Shown here piece by piece: positions 18,012 through 26,537 of a DNA stretch of 64,000 bases (the stretch's first letter is position 1; every line of letters starts with the position of its first letter). Source of the DNA: Streptomyces gossypii. GTDB lineage: Bacteria > Actinomycetota > Actinomycetes > Streptomycetales > Streptomycetaceae. The stretch spans positions 372,001 through 436,000 of the forward strand of contig NZ_JAJAGO010000002.1 of the NCBI RefSeq assembly GCF_025165795.1, read 5' to 3'. The translations under genes were made by a program, and so were the position numbers. Under the pieces are notes generated by a model. It had not been told where the DNA came from and made no database searches. It saw only the letters and a list, made by a program, of their open reading frames with translations.

Positions 18012-18611
18012 ATGACTGACCGGCCGTATCACCACGGAAACCTGCGCAGCGCCGTGCTCGGCGCGGCCGTCGAAGTGATCGAACAGAACGGACCGGCCGC
18101 GCTGAGCCTGCGCGATCTCGCCCGCCGCGCGGGCGTCTCGCACGCGGCCCCCGCCCATCACTTCGGCGACAAGGCGGGTCTGCTCACCGCGCTCGCCGCG
18201 CAGGGATACGAGCTGCTCGCCGGTTCCCTCGCGGAGGCGCTCGCCGAGGCGCGCGGCGCAGCCCCGGGCGAGGCCGGTGAGGAACTGGCCGAGGCGGGAG
18301 TCGCCTATGTGCGGTTCGCTGTCCGGCACCGGGCCCACTTCGAGGTGATGTTCCAGCCCGGCCTCTACCACCCGGACGATCCGCAGGTCGTCGCCGCGCG
18401 CGGGCGGGCCGACCAGGCGCTGGCGGACGCGCTCCAAGCGCTGCCCGACCCCCCGGCCGGCGAGCAGCGCCGGTTGGCCGAGCTCGCGGCCTGGTCCATG
18501 GTCCACGGATTCGCCGCCCTCTGGCTGAGCGGCGCCCTGCCCACCGAACCGGGCGCGGAGCCCGGAGACGTCGCCCGTACGGTCATCCGCGGCCGCTTCG
18601 GGAGCGGGTGA
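18012..18611 (+). CDS. TetR/AcrR-family transcriptional regulator
   Basis: A 199-residue TetR regulator. The N-terminal HTH (ALSLRDLARRAGVSHAAPAHHFGDKAGLLTALA) belongs to the group with a WHG-type C-terminal ligand domain (GVAYVRFAVRHRAHFEVMF). It is divergent from the DoxX gene and very likely represses itself and DoxX through the two CTTGTCnnnGACAAG palindromes. The ligand is unknown. Confidence 0.92.
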   Translation: MTDRPYHHGNLRSAVLGAAVEVIEQNGPAALSLRDLARRAGVSHAAPAHHFGDKAGLLTALAAQGYELLAGSLAEALAEARGAAPGEAGEELAEAGVAYVRFAVRHRAHFEVMFQPGLYHPDDPQVVAARGRADQALADALQALPDPPAGEQRRLAELAAWSMVHGFAALWLSGALPTEPGAEPGDVARTVIRGRFGSG

Positions 18612-18733
18612 ACCACCTGCCGGCCGTACCGGTCGATGGAATTGACACTTTCCGAGCCGGATCGTGGTCAAAGCGTCGACCGTAAAAGATCATCCGGGCG
18701 GGGGGAGCCTGCGGGCCCGACCTCGCCGGTGGC

Positions 18734-19654
18734 TCAGCAGGCCGGTGGTTCGGCGAGGAGCTTCTCGATGAAGGCACGGCTCGCCTCCGGCGTATGTGCC
18801 GCCGCGCCGAGGCGGGCCATGATCAGCGAGTACTGGTCGATCTCGCTCTCCTTGTCCAGATACACCGCGCTGGTCAGCTGTTCGAGGTAGACCTTGTCCG
18901 GAAGTGTCGGCTCGCTGAACCGCAGGATGGTGATCGGCGTGCCGGCGGCCGCCGCGCTGACGCTGAACGGCGCAACCTGGACCGTCACGTTCGGCTTCTC
19001 CATGACCTGGAGGAGGTGCTCCAACTGGGCCCGCATCACGTCCGGTCCGCCGAAGGAGCGGCGCAGCACGGCCTCGTCCAGCACGGCCCACAGGATGGGC
19101 GCCTCCGGCCGGTCCAGCAGTTTCTGGCGGCGCATCCGCACCTCGACCAGGCGGTCGAGCTGCTGGGGCCGCGAGTCCGGGTACCCGAGGCCGGTCACGG
19201 CGTAGGCGTACTGCTCGGTCTGCAACAGGCCCGGGAGGAACTGGACTTCGTAGGTGCGGATGAGTGAGGCGGCTTCCTCCAGCCCGATGTGCAGTTCGAA
19301 GAAGTCCTCGATGACATCGCTGTACTGGTGCCACCAGCCCGGCGCGTTGGCCTGGCGCGCCAGCGCGAAGAAGTCCGCACGCTCCGCAGGGTCCACGATC
19401 TTGTAGAGGGTCAACAGGTCTGCCAGATCACGCTCCTTGGAGGCCACCTGGCCCAGCTCCAGCCGGCTGATCTTGGCGTGCGAGCCACGGATCGCCTCAC
19501 CCGCGTCGGGGCGGCTGATGTGCAGCTCCTGGCGCAGCTTCCGGAGGCGGGCGCCCAGCACGATACGCAGGGCGGTGGGCCCGTTCTGAGGCTGGTCCAG
19601 ATAGCTCCGGAGCGGAGGTTCGCCGCTCGGCCGCATCATGGCGGACATACCCAA
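18734..19654 (-). CDS. XRE-family regulator with DUF5753 domain
   Basis: A 306-residue regulator of the large Streptomyces helix-turn-helix/DUF5753 family. The HTH is at residues ~28-85 (LGARLRKLRQELHISRPDAGEAIRG). The DUF5753 domain has FLPGLLQTEQYA and the RQKLLDRPEAP segment. Such proteins usually pair with a small DUF397 protein, and one is encoded 259 bp upstream on the same strand. Several ATGs (codons 1, 3, 6, 7) could serve as start. Confidence 0.92.
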   Translation of the reverse strand: MGMSAMMRPSGEPPLRSYLDQPQNGPTALRIVLGARLRKLRQELHISRPDAGEAIRGSHAKISRLELGQVASKERDLADLLTLYKIVDPAERADFFALARQANAPGWWHQYSDVIEDFFELHIGLEEAASLIRTYEVQFLPGLLQTEQYAYAVTGLGYPDSRPQQLDRLVEVRMRRQKLLDRPEAPILWAVLDEAVLRRSFGGPDVMRAQLEHLLQVMEKPNVTVQVAPFSVSAAAAGTPITILRFSEPTLPDKVYLEQLTSAVYLDKESEIDQYSLIMARLGAAAHTPEASRAFIEKLLAEPPAC

Positions 19655-19913
19655 CTCCAGGGTGTGATGGGGCGGATACCATCAGTCTCGCACTCTGGAC
19701 GGCAGTGGGTACAGATTCCGTCAAATAAGCAACGACTTTCCCGTCACCCTGCCCCTGCGTTGCCTGCTCCGGGCTTCCCCCGGAACGCCACACGCGCCCG
19801 CCGGGGTGCGGCGAGCGCGTACGGAAGGGCCCTCCGGCGCGGTGCCGGAAGGCCCCATGGGTCCGGTCAGAGCCCCGGGCCGGGTCAGGACCTCGGGGCC
19901 GGGCAGACCAGTC

Positions 19914-20150
19914 CTAGGAGAGCAGTGAGTCGAACTCGCCGTCCTTGACACCGCCGAGGAACGCGGCCAGGTCCTCCCCGGGGTAGATGAGGGCGGGACC
20001 GGCCGGTTCCCGGGAGTTGCGTACGGCGACGCCCCCGTCCGGGAGGGCGGCCAGTTCGACGCAGTTGCCGCCCGGGGCGCTCCGGCCGCTCTTGCGCCAG
20101 CTGACTCCCTCGATGCGATGGGCCGGAACTCCGTTGTCGATCTGCTGCAT
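19914..20150 (-). CDS. DUF397-domain protein
   Basis: A 78-residue protein with the family's WRKSGRSAPGGNCVELA, VAVRNSREP and YPGEDLAAFLGGVKDGEFD segments. DUF397 proteins pair with XRE/DUF5753 regulators and in several cases act as their partner or antagonist in development and antibiotic control. Its partner gene here is the XRE gene immediately downstream on the same strand. Confidence 0.92.
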   Translation of the reverse strand: MQQIDNGVPAHRIEGVSWRKSGRSAPGGNCVELAALPDGGVAVRNSREPAGPALIYPGEDLAAFLGGVKDGEFDSLLS

Positions 20151-20203
20151 CCCACGGCTCCTTCACTGCCGTCGCGGTACCTGACCAGGCGTCAGATACC
20201 GTG

Positions 20204-20257
20204 TAAGTGCATCTGTGCTTGCAGGTGTGCGTACGACTGTAATTGCAGATGTACTTA
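20204..20257. repeat. Widely spaced inverted repeat upstream of the DUF397 gene
   Basis: TAAGTGCATCTG (20204-20215) and CAGATGTACTTA (20246-20257) are inverted copies with one mismatch and a 30-bp spacer, about 55 bp upstream of the DUF397 start. The 203-bp gap 20151-20353 is relatively A+T-rich here, so it may hold the promoter and operator of the DUF397/XRE pair. Confidence 0.4.
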
Positions 20258-20353
20258 CAGTGCTATGCCAACTGCGCTGATACGCGCCTCTGTTCACCAG
20301 TCCGAATCCTGGTGCCGAGGTCTCGGAGACCTTCGCCGGCCCGGCGCCGCTGC

Positions 20354-21265
20354 CTACGCCGGGCCCGTGCCCGCGTGCTCGGGCGTGGCGTTCTCGGCTC
20401 GAGCGCGGTCGAGGCGCAGTCCGCGTACGGAGTAGGCGACGGCCGCCGCCCAGATCGCGGACAGCACCACGTACACCACCGCCCGCGTGGGCCCGGCCAC
20501 CTCGTACGAGGTGAGCAGCGTGCGGGAGTTGGTGAGGATCACGATGCCGCCGACCAGCGAGCCCAGCAGCCTGGTCGGCACCCTGCTGACCAGCCAGGCC
20601 GCCAGCGGGGCGGCCAGTGCGCCGCCGAAGAGGAGTCCGGCGACCGTCACCCAGTTCAACTGCTCGTCGCCCAGCGCGAGAAGGAACCCGGCGCTGGCCG
20701 CGACGGAGACGACGAACTCCGAGGTGTCCACGGAGCCGATCACCTTGCGCGGCTCCACCCGGCCCGAACCCAGCAGTGCGGGGGTGGCCACCGGGCCCCA
20801 GCCGCCTCCGCCGGTGGCGTCGACGAACCCGGCGAACAGCCCGAGCGGGCCGAGGTGGCGGCGCCGGGGCGTGGACCACTGCGCCTTGTCGGTGCGCGGC
20901 GGCCGGAGGGTGAAGCGGATGAAGATGTAGGCGCCGAGTGTCAGCAGCACTCCGGCCATCCACGGCTCGGCCACCTCGGTGGAGAGGTTCGAGAGCACCG
21001 TGGCGCCGATGAAGGCTCCGACTCCGCCGGGTACCGCGAGCCTGAAGACGATCTTCCAGTCGACGTTGCGGAACTTCCAGTGCGAGAAGCCGGACACCAG
21101 CGAGGTGCCGATCTCGGCCAGATGGACGGAGGCGGAGGCGGTCGCGGGCGACGTGCCGGCTATCAGCAGCAGGGTGGTGGAGGTGACGCCGAAGGCCATG
21201 CCGAGGGTGCCGTCGACGAGTTGGGCGATGGCCCCGAAAAAGGCGAAGAGTACGAAATGGGTCAC
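20354..21265 (-). CDS. TauE/SafE (TSUP) family sulfite/sulfonate exporter-like protein
   Basis: A 303-residue integral membrane protein with seven or eight helices and the TSUP hallmark FAGFVDATGGGGWGP. TSUP proteins move sulfite, sulfoacetate or related organosulfur anions. The GTG start follows GAGGAA. The preceding leader peptide, of the type found ahead of sulfur and cysteine genes, supports a sulfur substrate and Cys-responsive control. The direction of transport is not determinable here. Confidence 0.9.
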   Translation of the reverse strand: MTHFVLFAFFGAIAQLVDGTLGMAFGVTSTTLLLIAGTSPATASASVHLAEIGTSLVSGFSHWKFRNVDWKIVFRLAVPGGVGAFIGATVLSNLSTEVAEPWMAGVLLTLGAYIFIRFTLRPPRTDKAQWSTPRRRHLGPLGLFAGFVDATGGGGWGPVATPALLGSGRVEPRKVIGSVDTSEFVVSVAASAGFLLALGDEQLNWVTVAGLLFGGALAAPLAAWLVSRVPTRLLGSLVGGIVILTNSRTLLTSYEVAGPTRAVVYVVLSAIWAAAVAYSVRGLRLDRARAENATPEHAGTGPA

Positions 21266-21491
21266 GATGTGGATTTCCTCAGCTCGCGGTATGTCACGGT
21301 CGAAGGGCGGAGGGGAACCCTCCCGACCGGGCCGGACATGCGTGAGCGAGGCGGGAGTCGGGGAGACGGCACGGCGGAACGCTCACCGGCCGGGCGCGCC
21401 GGCGCCGGGCCGGGGCGCGGAACACCGCGTCACTGGGACTGCATGTGGACTGTCGAGAGGGGCAATCGCCCCTGGGCGCTGCTGTCGAGCG

Positions 21492-21563
21492 TCAACACAT
21501 GCTGGTGGAAACGCGAAGGAGATCCACGTGCAGTCGCTGCACCAGGCTCACTCCACTTGTCAT
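21492..21563 (-). CDS. Putative 23-residue leader peptide upstream of the TSUP gene
   Basis: A short ORF (ATG at 21563, TGA at 21492) begins MTSGVSLVQ and ends LLRVSTSMC. It contains VQRLHVDLLRVS and a single, last-codon Cys. This is the signature of the putative leader peptides that precede sulfate/cysteine genes in Streptomyces. It sits between a terminator (21621-21667) and the TSUP gene, 226 bp upstream of that start, with a CAGGGGCGATTGCCCCTC hairpin just after it. Ribosome stalling at the terminal Cys codon could couple TSUP expression to Cys-tRNA levels. Confidence 0.75.
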   Translation of the reverse strand: MTSGVSLVQRLHVDLLRVSTSMC

Positions 21564-21620
21564 GCGCTGGAGTATGTCAGCGCCTCGCGGAGGTTCACCA
21601 GGGCGCGTCCAGTACATGGG

Positions 21621-21667
21621 ACGCGCCCCCTGCGGCCCTTCGTGGTGAAGGGTCACAGGGGGCGCGT
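21621..21667. terminator. Strong hairpin terminator after the aminopeptidase gene
   Basis: ACGCGCCCCCTG (21621-21632) pairs with CAGGGGGCGCGT (21656-21667), and CCCTTC pairs with GAAGGG around a 5-nt loop, so about 18 pairs form with one 3-by-3 internal loop. It lies 40 bp after the aminopeptidase stop on the minus strand and before the leader-peptide/TSUP transcript. Confidence 0.8.
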
Positions 21668-21706
21668 TGTCGCAGGTGGGCGGCGTGCGCCGTCGTACGG
21701 GGGCTC

Positions 21707-23143
21707 TCAGCCCTTGAGACGGGCCATCCAGGACTCCACCTCGCCGCTCGTCCGGGGAAGCCCGTCGGAGAGGTTGCGGTTGCCGTCCTCGGTGACCAGG
21801 ATGTCGTCCTCGATGCGGACGCCGATGCCCCGGTACTCCTCGGGGATCATCAGGTCGTCGGCCTGGAAGTAGAGCCCGGGCTCCACTGTGAGGCACATGC
21901 CCGGCTCCATCGTGCCCTCCGCGTACGTCTCCCGGCGGGCCACCGCGCAGTCGTGCACGTCCATGCCGAGAATGTGGCCGGTGCCGTGCAGCGTCCAGCG
22001 CCGCTGCAACCCGAGCTCCAGTACCCGCTCGACCGGCCCGTCCAGCAGGCCCCACTCCACCAGCCGGGTGGCGAGCACCCGCTGCGCCGCCCAGTGGAAG
22101 TCGAGGTACTTGGCGCCCGGCCGCACCGCCGCGATGCCCGCCTCCTGCGCCTCGTAGACCGCGTCGTAGATCTTGCGCTGGAGGTCGTTGAAGCGGCCGT
22201 TGACGGGCAGTGTGCGCGTCACGTCGGCGGTGTAGAGGGTGTGGGTCTCCACGCCCGCGTCCAGCAGCAGCAGTTCGCCGGAGCGGACGGGGCCGTCGTT
22301 GCGCACCCAGTGGAGGGTGGTGGCGTGCGGGCCGGCGGCGCAGATCGAGCCGTAGCCGATGTCGTTGCCCTCGACGCGGGCGCGCAGGAAGAAGGTGCCC
22401 TCGATGTAGCGCTCGGAGGTGGCCTCCGCCCGGTCGAGCACCCGGACGACGTCCTCGAAGCCGCGCACCGTCGAGTCGCACGCCTTCTGCAGCTCGCCGA
22501 TCTCGAACGCGTCCTTGATCAGGCGCATTTCGGAGAGGAAGGTGGTCAGCTCCGCGTCACGCTCGGCGGTCACCTTGTCGGTGTGCGCCGCCTCCACCGC
22601 CGCGTCGTGACCGCGGACCACGCGCACCGGGCCGGTGGCGGCGCGGAGTTCGGCCGTCACCTCGCGGACGTCCTTGCAGGGCATGCCGTAGAGCTGCTCG
22701 GCCTCGGTCAGGCTGTGGCGCCTGCCGACCCACAGTTCGCCCTGGCCGTCGAGCCAGAACTCGCCGTTCTCGCGGTTGGAGCGGGGAAGGAGGTAGAGCG
22801 TCGCCCGGTGGCCGTCCTCGGCGGGCTCCAGCACGAGGACGCCGTCCTCGGTCTGGTCACCGGTGAGATAGGCGTACTCGACCGAGGCACGGAAGCTGTA
22901 CTCGGTGTCGTTGGAACGCGTCTTCAGATTGCCCGCGGGGATCACCAGGCGCTCGCCGGGGAAGCGCGCGGAGAGCGCGGCACGACGGGCGGCGGTCTGC
23001 TCGGCCTGCGGGATCGGCGCCAGGTCCGGCAGCTCGGTGTCGGCCCAGCCGGTCTGCATGTTCGCGGCGAGCTCGTCGGAGACCTCCGTGTACGTGCCGT
23101 TCTTCCGCTGCTGGATCGGCTGCTCTTCGGGGGCGTCTGACAC
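21707..23143 (-). CDS. pepP: M24-family Xaa-Pro aminopeptidase
   Basis: A 478-residue cytoplasmic dimetal aminopeptidase that removes N-terminal residues before proline. The N-terminal AMP_N domain has FPGERLVIPAGN, FRASVEYAYLTG and YLLPRSNRENGEFW. The C-terminal pita-bread domain has the metal ligands in LLLDAGVETHTLYTADVTRT, HGTGHILGMDVHD, TVEPGLYF and GVRIEDD. The GTG at 23143 has GGAGGAGA at good spacing. A GTG two codons upstream sits too close to it. The long open frame upstream is non-coding. Confidence 0.95.
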   Translation of the reverse strand: MSDAPEEQPIQQRKNGTYTEVSDELAANMQTGWADTELPDLAPIPQAEQTAARRAALSARFPGERLVIPAGNLKTRSNDTEYSFRASVEYAYLTGDQTEDGVLVLEPAEDGHRATLYLLPRSNRENGEFWLDGQGELWVGRRHSLTEAEQLYGMPCKDVREVTAELRAATGPVRVVRGHDAAVEAAHTDKVTAERDAELTTFLSEMRLIKDAFEIGELQKACDSTVRGFEDVVRVLDRAEATSERYIEGTFFLRARVEGNDIGYGSICAAGPHATTLHWVRNDGPVRSGELLLLDAGVETHTLYTADVTRTLPVNGRFNDLQRKIYDAVYEAQEAGIAAVRPGAKYLDFHWAAQRVLATRLVEWGLLDGPVERVLELGLQRRWTLHGTGHILGMDVHDCAVARRETYAEGTMEPGMCLTVEPGLYFQADDLMIPEEYRGIGVRIEDDILVTEDGNRNLSDGLPRTSGEVESWMARLKG

Positions 23144-23246
23144 GTCCACGTCTCCTCCTCGTACCGGTTCAGGCCACCATCCATGGTAGGGCTCGGGCGT
23201 CAGCTGTACAGGTGCGAAATGCTGTGACGTATCTGTCAGGCGCCCC

Positions 23247-24728
23247 TCAGAAGCGCGCCGCCAGCAGTACGACGTCCTCCCGGCCGCCCGCACGGTCCCG
23301 GCCGCCGGGCAGCACCTCGCCCAGTACGTGGTCGATAAGGGCCTCCGGATCGTCCCGTGCCTCCGGCGGCGCGTCGGCCACCGACGCAAGCAGCCGGGCA
23401 GACGCCCGGTCCACGCCCTCCCCGGTGCGGTGCAGCAGACCGTCGCTGTAGAGCAGCAGGGTGTCGCCCGGCCGCAGCTTCACCTCGACGCTCGGTGCCT
23501 CCCAGCAGGCCAGCATGCCCAGCGGCGCGGACAGCGTCGTCTCGACGTATTCGGTACGCCCGTACCCGGTGACCAGCGGCGGGCAGTGCCCGGCCCCGGC
23601 GAGCACCATCCGGCGGCGGCCGGGCTCCGCGTAGCCGAACAGCGCGGTCGCCGAACGCGCCGGATCGGTGAGCCGCAGCAGCAGTTCGAGATCGGAGAGG
23701 ACGGCGACCGGGTCCTCGCCCTCCATCACCGCGTACGCGCGCAGCGAGGCCCGCAGCCTGCCCATCGCCGCGACCGTGCCCGGCCCGCTGCCGGTCACCC
23801 CGCCGACCGCCAGGCCCAGCGCGCCCTCGGGGAGCGGCAGCGCGTCATACCAGTCGCCGCCGCCGTGCGGCCCCGTACGGTGCCGGACCGCCAGCCGGAC
23901 GCCCGGCACTCGGGGCAGCCGCTGGGGCAGCAGCTCCTCGCACACGGTGGCGACGGCCCGGCGGGCGCGGGTGAGCTCCAGCTGCCGGGCGAGCTCCTCG
24001 GTGGCGCAGCGGGTGTAGAGGTCGAGCAGATGGCGCTGGCGGGCGTCGGGCTCGGCCGGCTCGTCGTACAGCCAGACGGCAGCGCCCACGCGGATGCCCG
24101 TATGCGTGGTGAGCGGGACGGAGTAGCTGGCGCCGAAGCCGAGGCGGGCGGCGACCTCGCGGTGGCGGGGGGCGAGGCGGACGTCGAGGGCGATGTCCGG
24201 GTGGGCGATGCCGGGCCGGGCGGTCGGGGGACCGCCCAGAGGGCCGGTGCCGCTCGGGGTGCGGGCGGGCGAACGCGCGTCCGATGTCTGCGAGTCCGGC
24301 GTGCCGGGCTCGGTGGACTGGGCGGACTGACCGGGCGGGTCAGACGGGGCGGACGGCCCCAGCCCGTCGAGGAGCCGCGTGTACGAGCTGGAACTGCGCG
24401 GCACCGTCTCGATCTGGCCCAGATCCGCGCGCCCGAGCCCGAGCCCGATCGTGCGCTCCGGGCCGAGGCCGTCGGCGGGCGCGAGTGCGAGCAGTCCCCG
24501 CCGCGCTCCGACCAGCGCGGCACCGGCGCTCAGCACTTCGTCGAGCGCGTCGTCGAGACCGGCGGAGCGGGTCAGCCGCTCGGTCAGATCGTGCAGGGTG
24601 GTCAGATCGGAAATCCACCCGGTGAGCCGGTCCTGGACCGCCGTCAGCTGTTCAACCGAGGCAGTGTGCGGCGGAGCGGGAATCGTAGGGTTGATTCCAG
24701 CCACATTCGGCACACGAGGGTTAGTCAT
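23247..24728 (-). CDS. SpoIIE-type PP2C phosphatase with sensor domain, possibly impaired
   Basis: About 493 residues: an N-terminal GAF-like sensor (residues ~25-230, with a Ser/Pro/Thr-rich insert near 110-165) and a C-terminal PP2C/SpoIIE phosphatase with GGDWYDALPLPEG, LAGAGHCPPL, LLYSDGLLHRTGEG and REDVVLLAARF. Such proteins dephosphorylate anti-sigma antagonists. The usual metal motif GDVxGHG reads GGVTGSG (about 23786-23806), so one metal-binding Asp is missing and activity may be reduced. The start at 24728 (MTNPRVPNVAG) is the best of several. Confidence 0.88.
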   Translation of the reverse strand: MTNPRVPNVAGINPTIPAPPHTASVEQLTAVQDRLTGWISDLTTLHDLTERLTRSAGLDDALDEVLSAGAALVGARRGLLALAPADGLGPERTIGLGLGRADLGQIETVPRSSSSYTRLLDGLGPSAPSDPPGQSAQSTEPGTPDSQTSDARSPARTPSGTGPLGGPPTARPGIAHPDIALDVRLAPRHREVAARLGFGASYSVPLTTHTGIRVGAAVWLYDEPAEPDARQRHLLDLYTRCATEELARQLELTRARRAVATVCEELLPQRLPRVPGVRLAVRHRTGPHGGGDWYDALPLPEGALGLAVGGVTGSGPGTVAAMGRLRASLRAYAVMEGEDPVAVLSDLELLLRLTDPARSATALFGYAEPGRRRMVLAGAGHCPPLVTGYGRTEYVETTLSAPLGMLACWEAPSVEVKLRPGDTLLLYSDGLLHRTGEGVDRASARLLASVADAPPEARDDPEALIDHVLGEVLPGGRDRAGGREDVVLLAARF

Positions 24729-25288
24729 GGGTGACGTCTTTCGCCCACGTGCACTTTGCTCATTAGCATCACAAACCCCCATGTCATGCCGTTCCGCTCA
24801 ACGCGTCCAGATGTACACGCAGGGATGACACGATGTCCAGCATTGTCCCGATGGGATTGATGGTGTCCGAGTGGCGCGTGCCCCCTCATCGGCTGTCCCA
24901 GGATCATTGAAGTTGGCGGAAAAGGATTGCTGTGGCGCGCTTTTTGGGGTCGACTGGGCGCGCACGACAGCTCAATGCGCGCCGATGCTTCATCTCAGGG
25001 CGGCGTCGTGCGACGGGAGGAGAGTCACCTCGGCCATCGCGGGTACGGAACTGTGCAGGAAGCCCACGCGTCTTACCCCGCGACGGCCGCGCCCCACCCC
25101 TGAATTGGCGGGTAGTACGAAGAGAAGCGCCAACTGTGCGCTCTCCCCGCCAGGTACCACGCTCGGCGAGCGGCATGCTGCAGTGCCTTGTACGCACAGT
25201 TATTCGTGATCTACGTGGTGTGATGGGCTAGACGATCTCCGAACGAGAAGATCCTTGGCGTTCACAGAACGGAAAGGAACGAGCGCTC
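24729..25288. other. Intergenic region without a supported gene
   Basis: A 560-bp gap between the divergent phosphatase and primase-polymerase-like genes. The short open frames have no ribosome site, domain or codon bias I trust. The composition is less G+C-rich than in neighbouring genes, so promoters for both genes are expected here. No repeat or palindrome stood out. Confidence 0.5.
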
Positions 25289-26023
25289 ATGCGCGAGATC
25301 CTCGGAAGGCGACGAACGACCCGGTCAACCCTGCACGACGCGGCGATCACCTGCGCCACCCGTTGGCAGTGGCCGGTGGTGCCCGGCGCGACGTGCACGC
25401 CCGGCCCCGGGCCGGACCGACAGGAAGAGCCGGTTGTGCGGTCCGGCGCCCGGCCCGGCTCCAGCTCCGCACCGGTCTGCTCCTGTGCCGACCCGGACTG
25501 TGTGGTCCCGGGGGCGCACCCTGATGACCCCGTACTCCTGGCCGCGACAACCGACCCACGCATGGTCAGCTGGTGGTGGACGGGGCGGCCCGACGCCTCC
25601 CTGATCCTCGCCACCGGAGCCGCCTCGGACGGCGCCGGCCGTGCCCCGTGCGCGCTGAGTCTTCCCGCGATCGCGGGGAGGCGTGCGCTTGCAGTGTTCC
25701 GGCGAAGCGGTGTGCGGGTCGGCCCGGTCGTGGCGAGCCCGACCAGATTCGCGCTGCTCGTCGCCCCGTACGAGCTGGAGGAGCTGGGCGATCTGCTGTA
25801 CGCGCACGACTGGGTGCCCAGCTCGCTGCGCTTCCACGGCGAGGGCGGTTATGTCGCGCTGCCGCCTTCCCAGGGGGCGGGTGCCCCGCAGCGGTGGGAG
25901 CGAGAGCCCGAGGTCGAGCGCGGGGGCGGCGCGCCCTGGCTGCCCCGGATGAACACGCTGCTCGACGGACTGGTGGAGGCGAGTGCGGCCGTCCCGGACC
26001 CTGGCAGCCGACTGGCGTACTGA
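25289..26023 (+). CDS. Bifunctional primase/polymerase-like N-terminal domain protein, degenerate
   Basis: A 244-residue protein resembling the Prim-Pol N-terminal domain found in stand-alone chromosomal copies in Streptomyces (AITCATRWQWPVVPGA, CSCADPDC, ASLILATG, FRRSGVRVGPVVASPTRFALLVAPY). The acidic DLD-type catalytic motif of true Prim-Pol is absent where it should follow ASLILATG (SLPAIAGRR occupies the place). It is probably not a polymerase. The start has GAAAGGAA 9 nt upstream. The function is unknown. Confidence 0.75.
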   Translation: MREILGRRRTTRSTLHDAAITCATRWQWPVVPGATCTPGPGPDRQEEPVVRSGARPGSSSAPVCSCADPDCVVPGAHPDDPVLLAATTDPRMVSWWWTGRPDASLILATGAASDGAGRAPCALSLPAIAGRRALAVFRRSGVRVGPVVASPTRFALLVAPYELEELGDLLYAHDWVPSSLRFHGEGGYVALPPSQGAGAPQRWEREPEVERGGGAPWLPRMNTLLDGLVEASAAVPDPGSRLAY

Positions 26024-26130
26024 GAAGGGCCGTACTGACGGGCTGGCTCATGTGCGTCCCTGTGGGCGCATGTGGGGCAGCCCGGCCCTTTCGGCTCCAA
26101 CCGCTCCGCCCTCCGGGGAAGTTCACCCGT

Positions 26131-26337
26131 ATGGCGAGCGTACGGTGCGTCACCATGCGCCGTCCTGCGGGAGTTGGCCCCCGCATGCGGTGCCGGGGTG
26201 AGGCGCGCAGGCGGGTGACCAGCCTGTGGGCGGCGTGCCTGTGGGTCTCGGGTGGGGCGGCCATTCGGTGCCAAGCCCGCACGTACGGCGAGGAGTTGGC
26301 GCGCATCGGGTGGGCGGTGCCGCTCCCGGGGCAGTAG
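26131..26337 (+). CDS. Possible small protein (68 residues), unknown
   Basis: A short frame beginning MASVRCVTMRRPAG, with a hydrophobic centre (TSLWAACLWVSGGAAI) and ending 3 bp before a terminator hairpin. GGGGAAG lies about 9 nt upstream of the ATG, and a second ATG follows at 26155. I do not recognise a family. The only support is the terminator position and a plausible single membrane helix. The surrounding 26024-26537 gap otherwise holds only the terminator. Confidence 0.3.
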   Translation: MASVRCVTMRRPAGVGPRMRCRGEARRRVTSLWAACLWVSGGAAIRCQARTYGEELARIGWAVPLPGQ

Positions 26338-26340
26338 AAA

Positions 26341-26380
26341 GCCCGGTCGCTGGCGACGGGGGATGCACCAGCGACCGGGC
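26341..26380. terminator. Terminator hairpin between convergent genes
   Basis: GCCCGGTCGCTGG and CCAGCGACCGGGC form a perfect 13-bp stem with a 14-nt loop, between the plus-strand Prim-Pol-like gene and the minus-strand SEC-C gene. Confidence 0.7.
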
Positions 26381-26537
26381 ACTATGAACGGTAACAAGAG
26401 ATCGGCTTTTCGCAAATTCGATCGCGCAGATCCGGACGTCTCATTACCTGCGGGTACGTCCCGGAAGGGGTATGACTGTGACGGGTGTCACTCGGGTTTC
26501 TCCGTCACATTCTCTGCGCAGCCGCATCACGCGTTCT

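Noticed and set aside
20243..23140. Very long open frame (965 codons) on the plus strand opposite the TSUP and aminopeptidase genes
   Set aside because: It mirrors well-supported genes on the other strand. Its Arg/His/Gly-rich product has no domain. This is the usual antisense shadow in very G+C-rich DNA. The same applies to 38330-41014 (+), 29505-32045 (-), 15444-17975 (-) and 2839-4932 (+).
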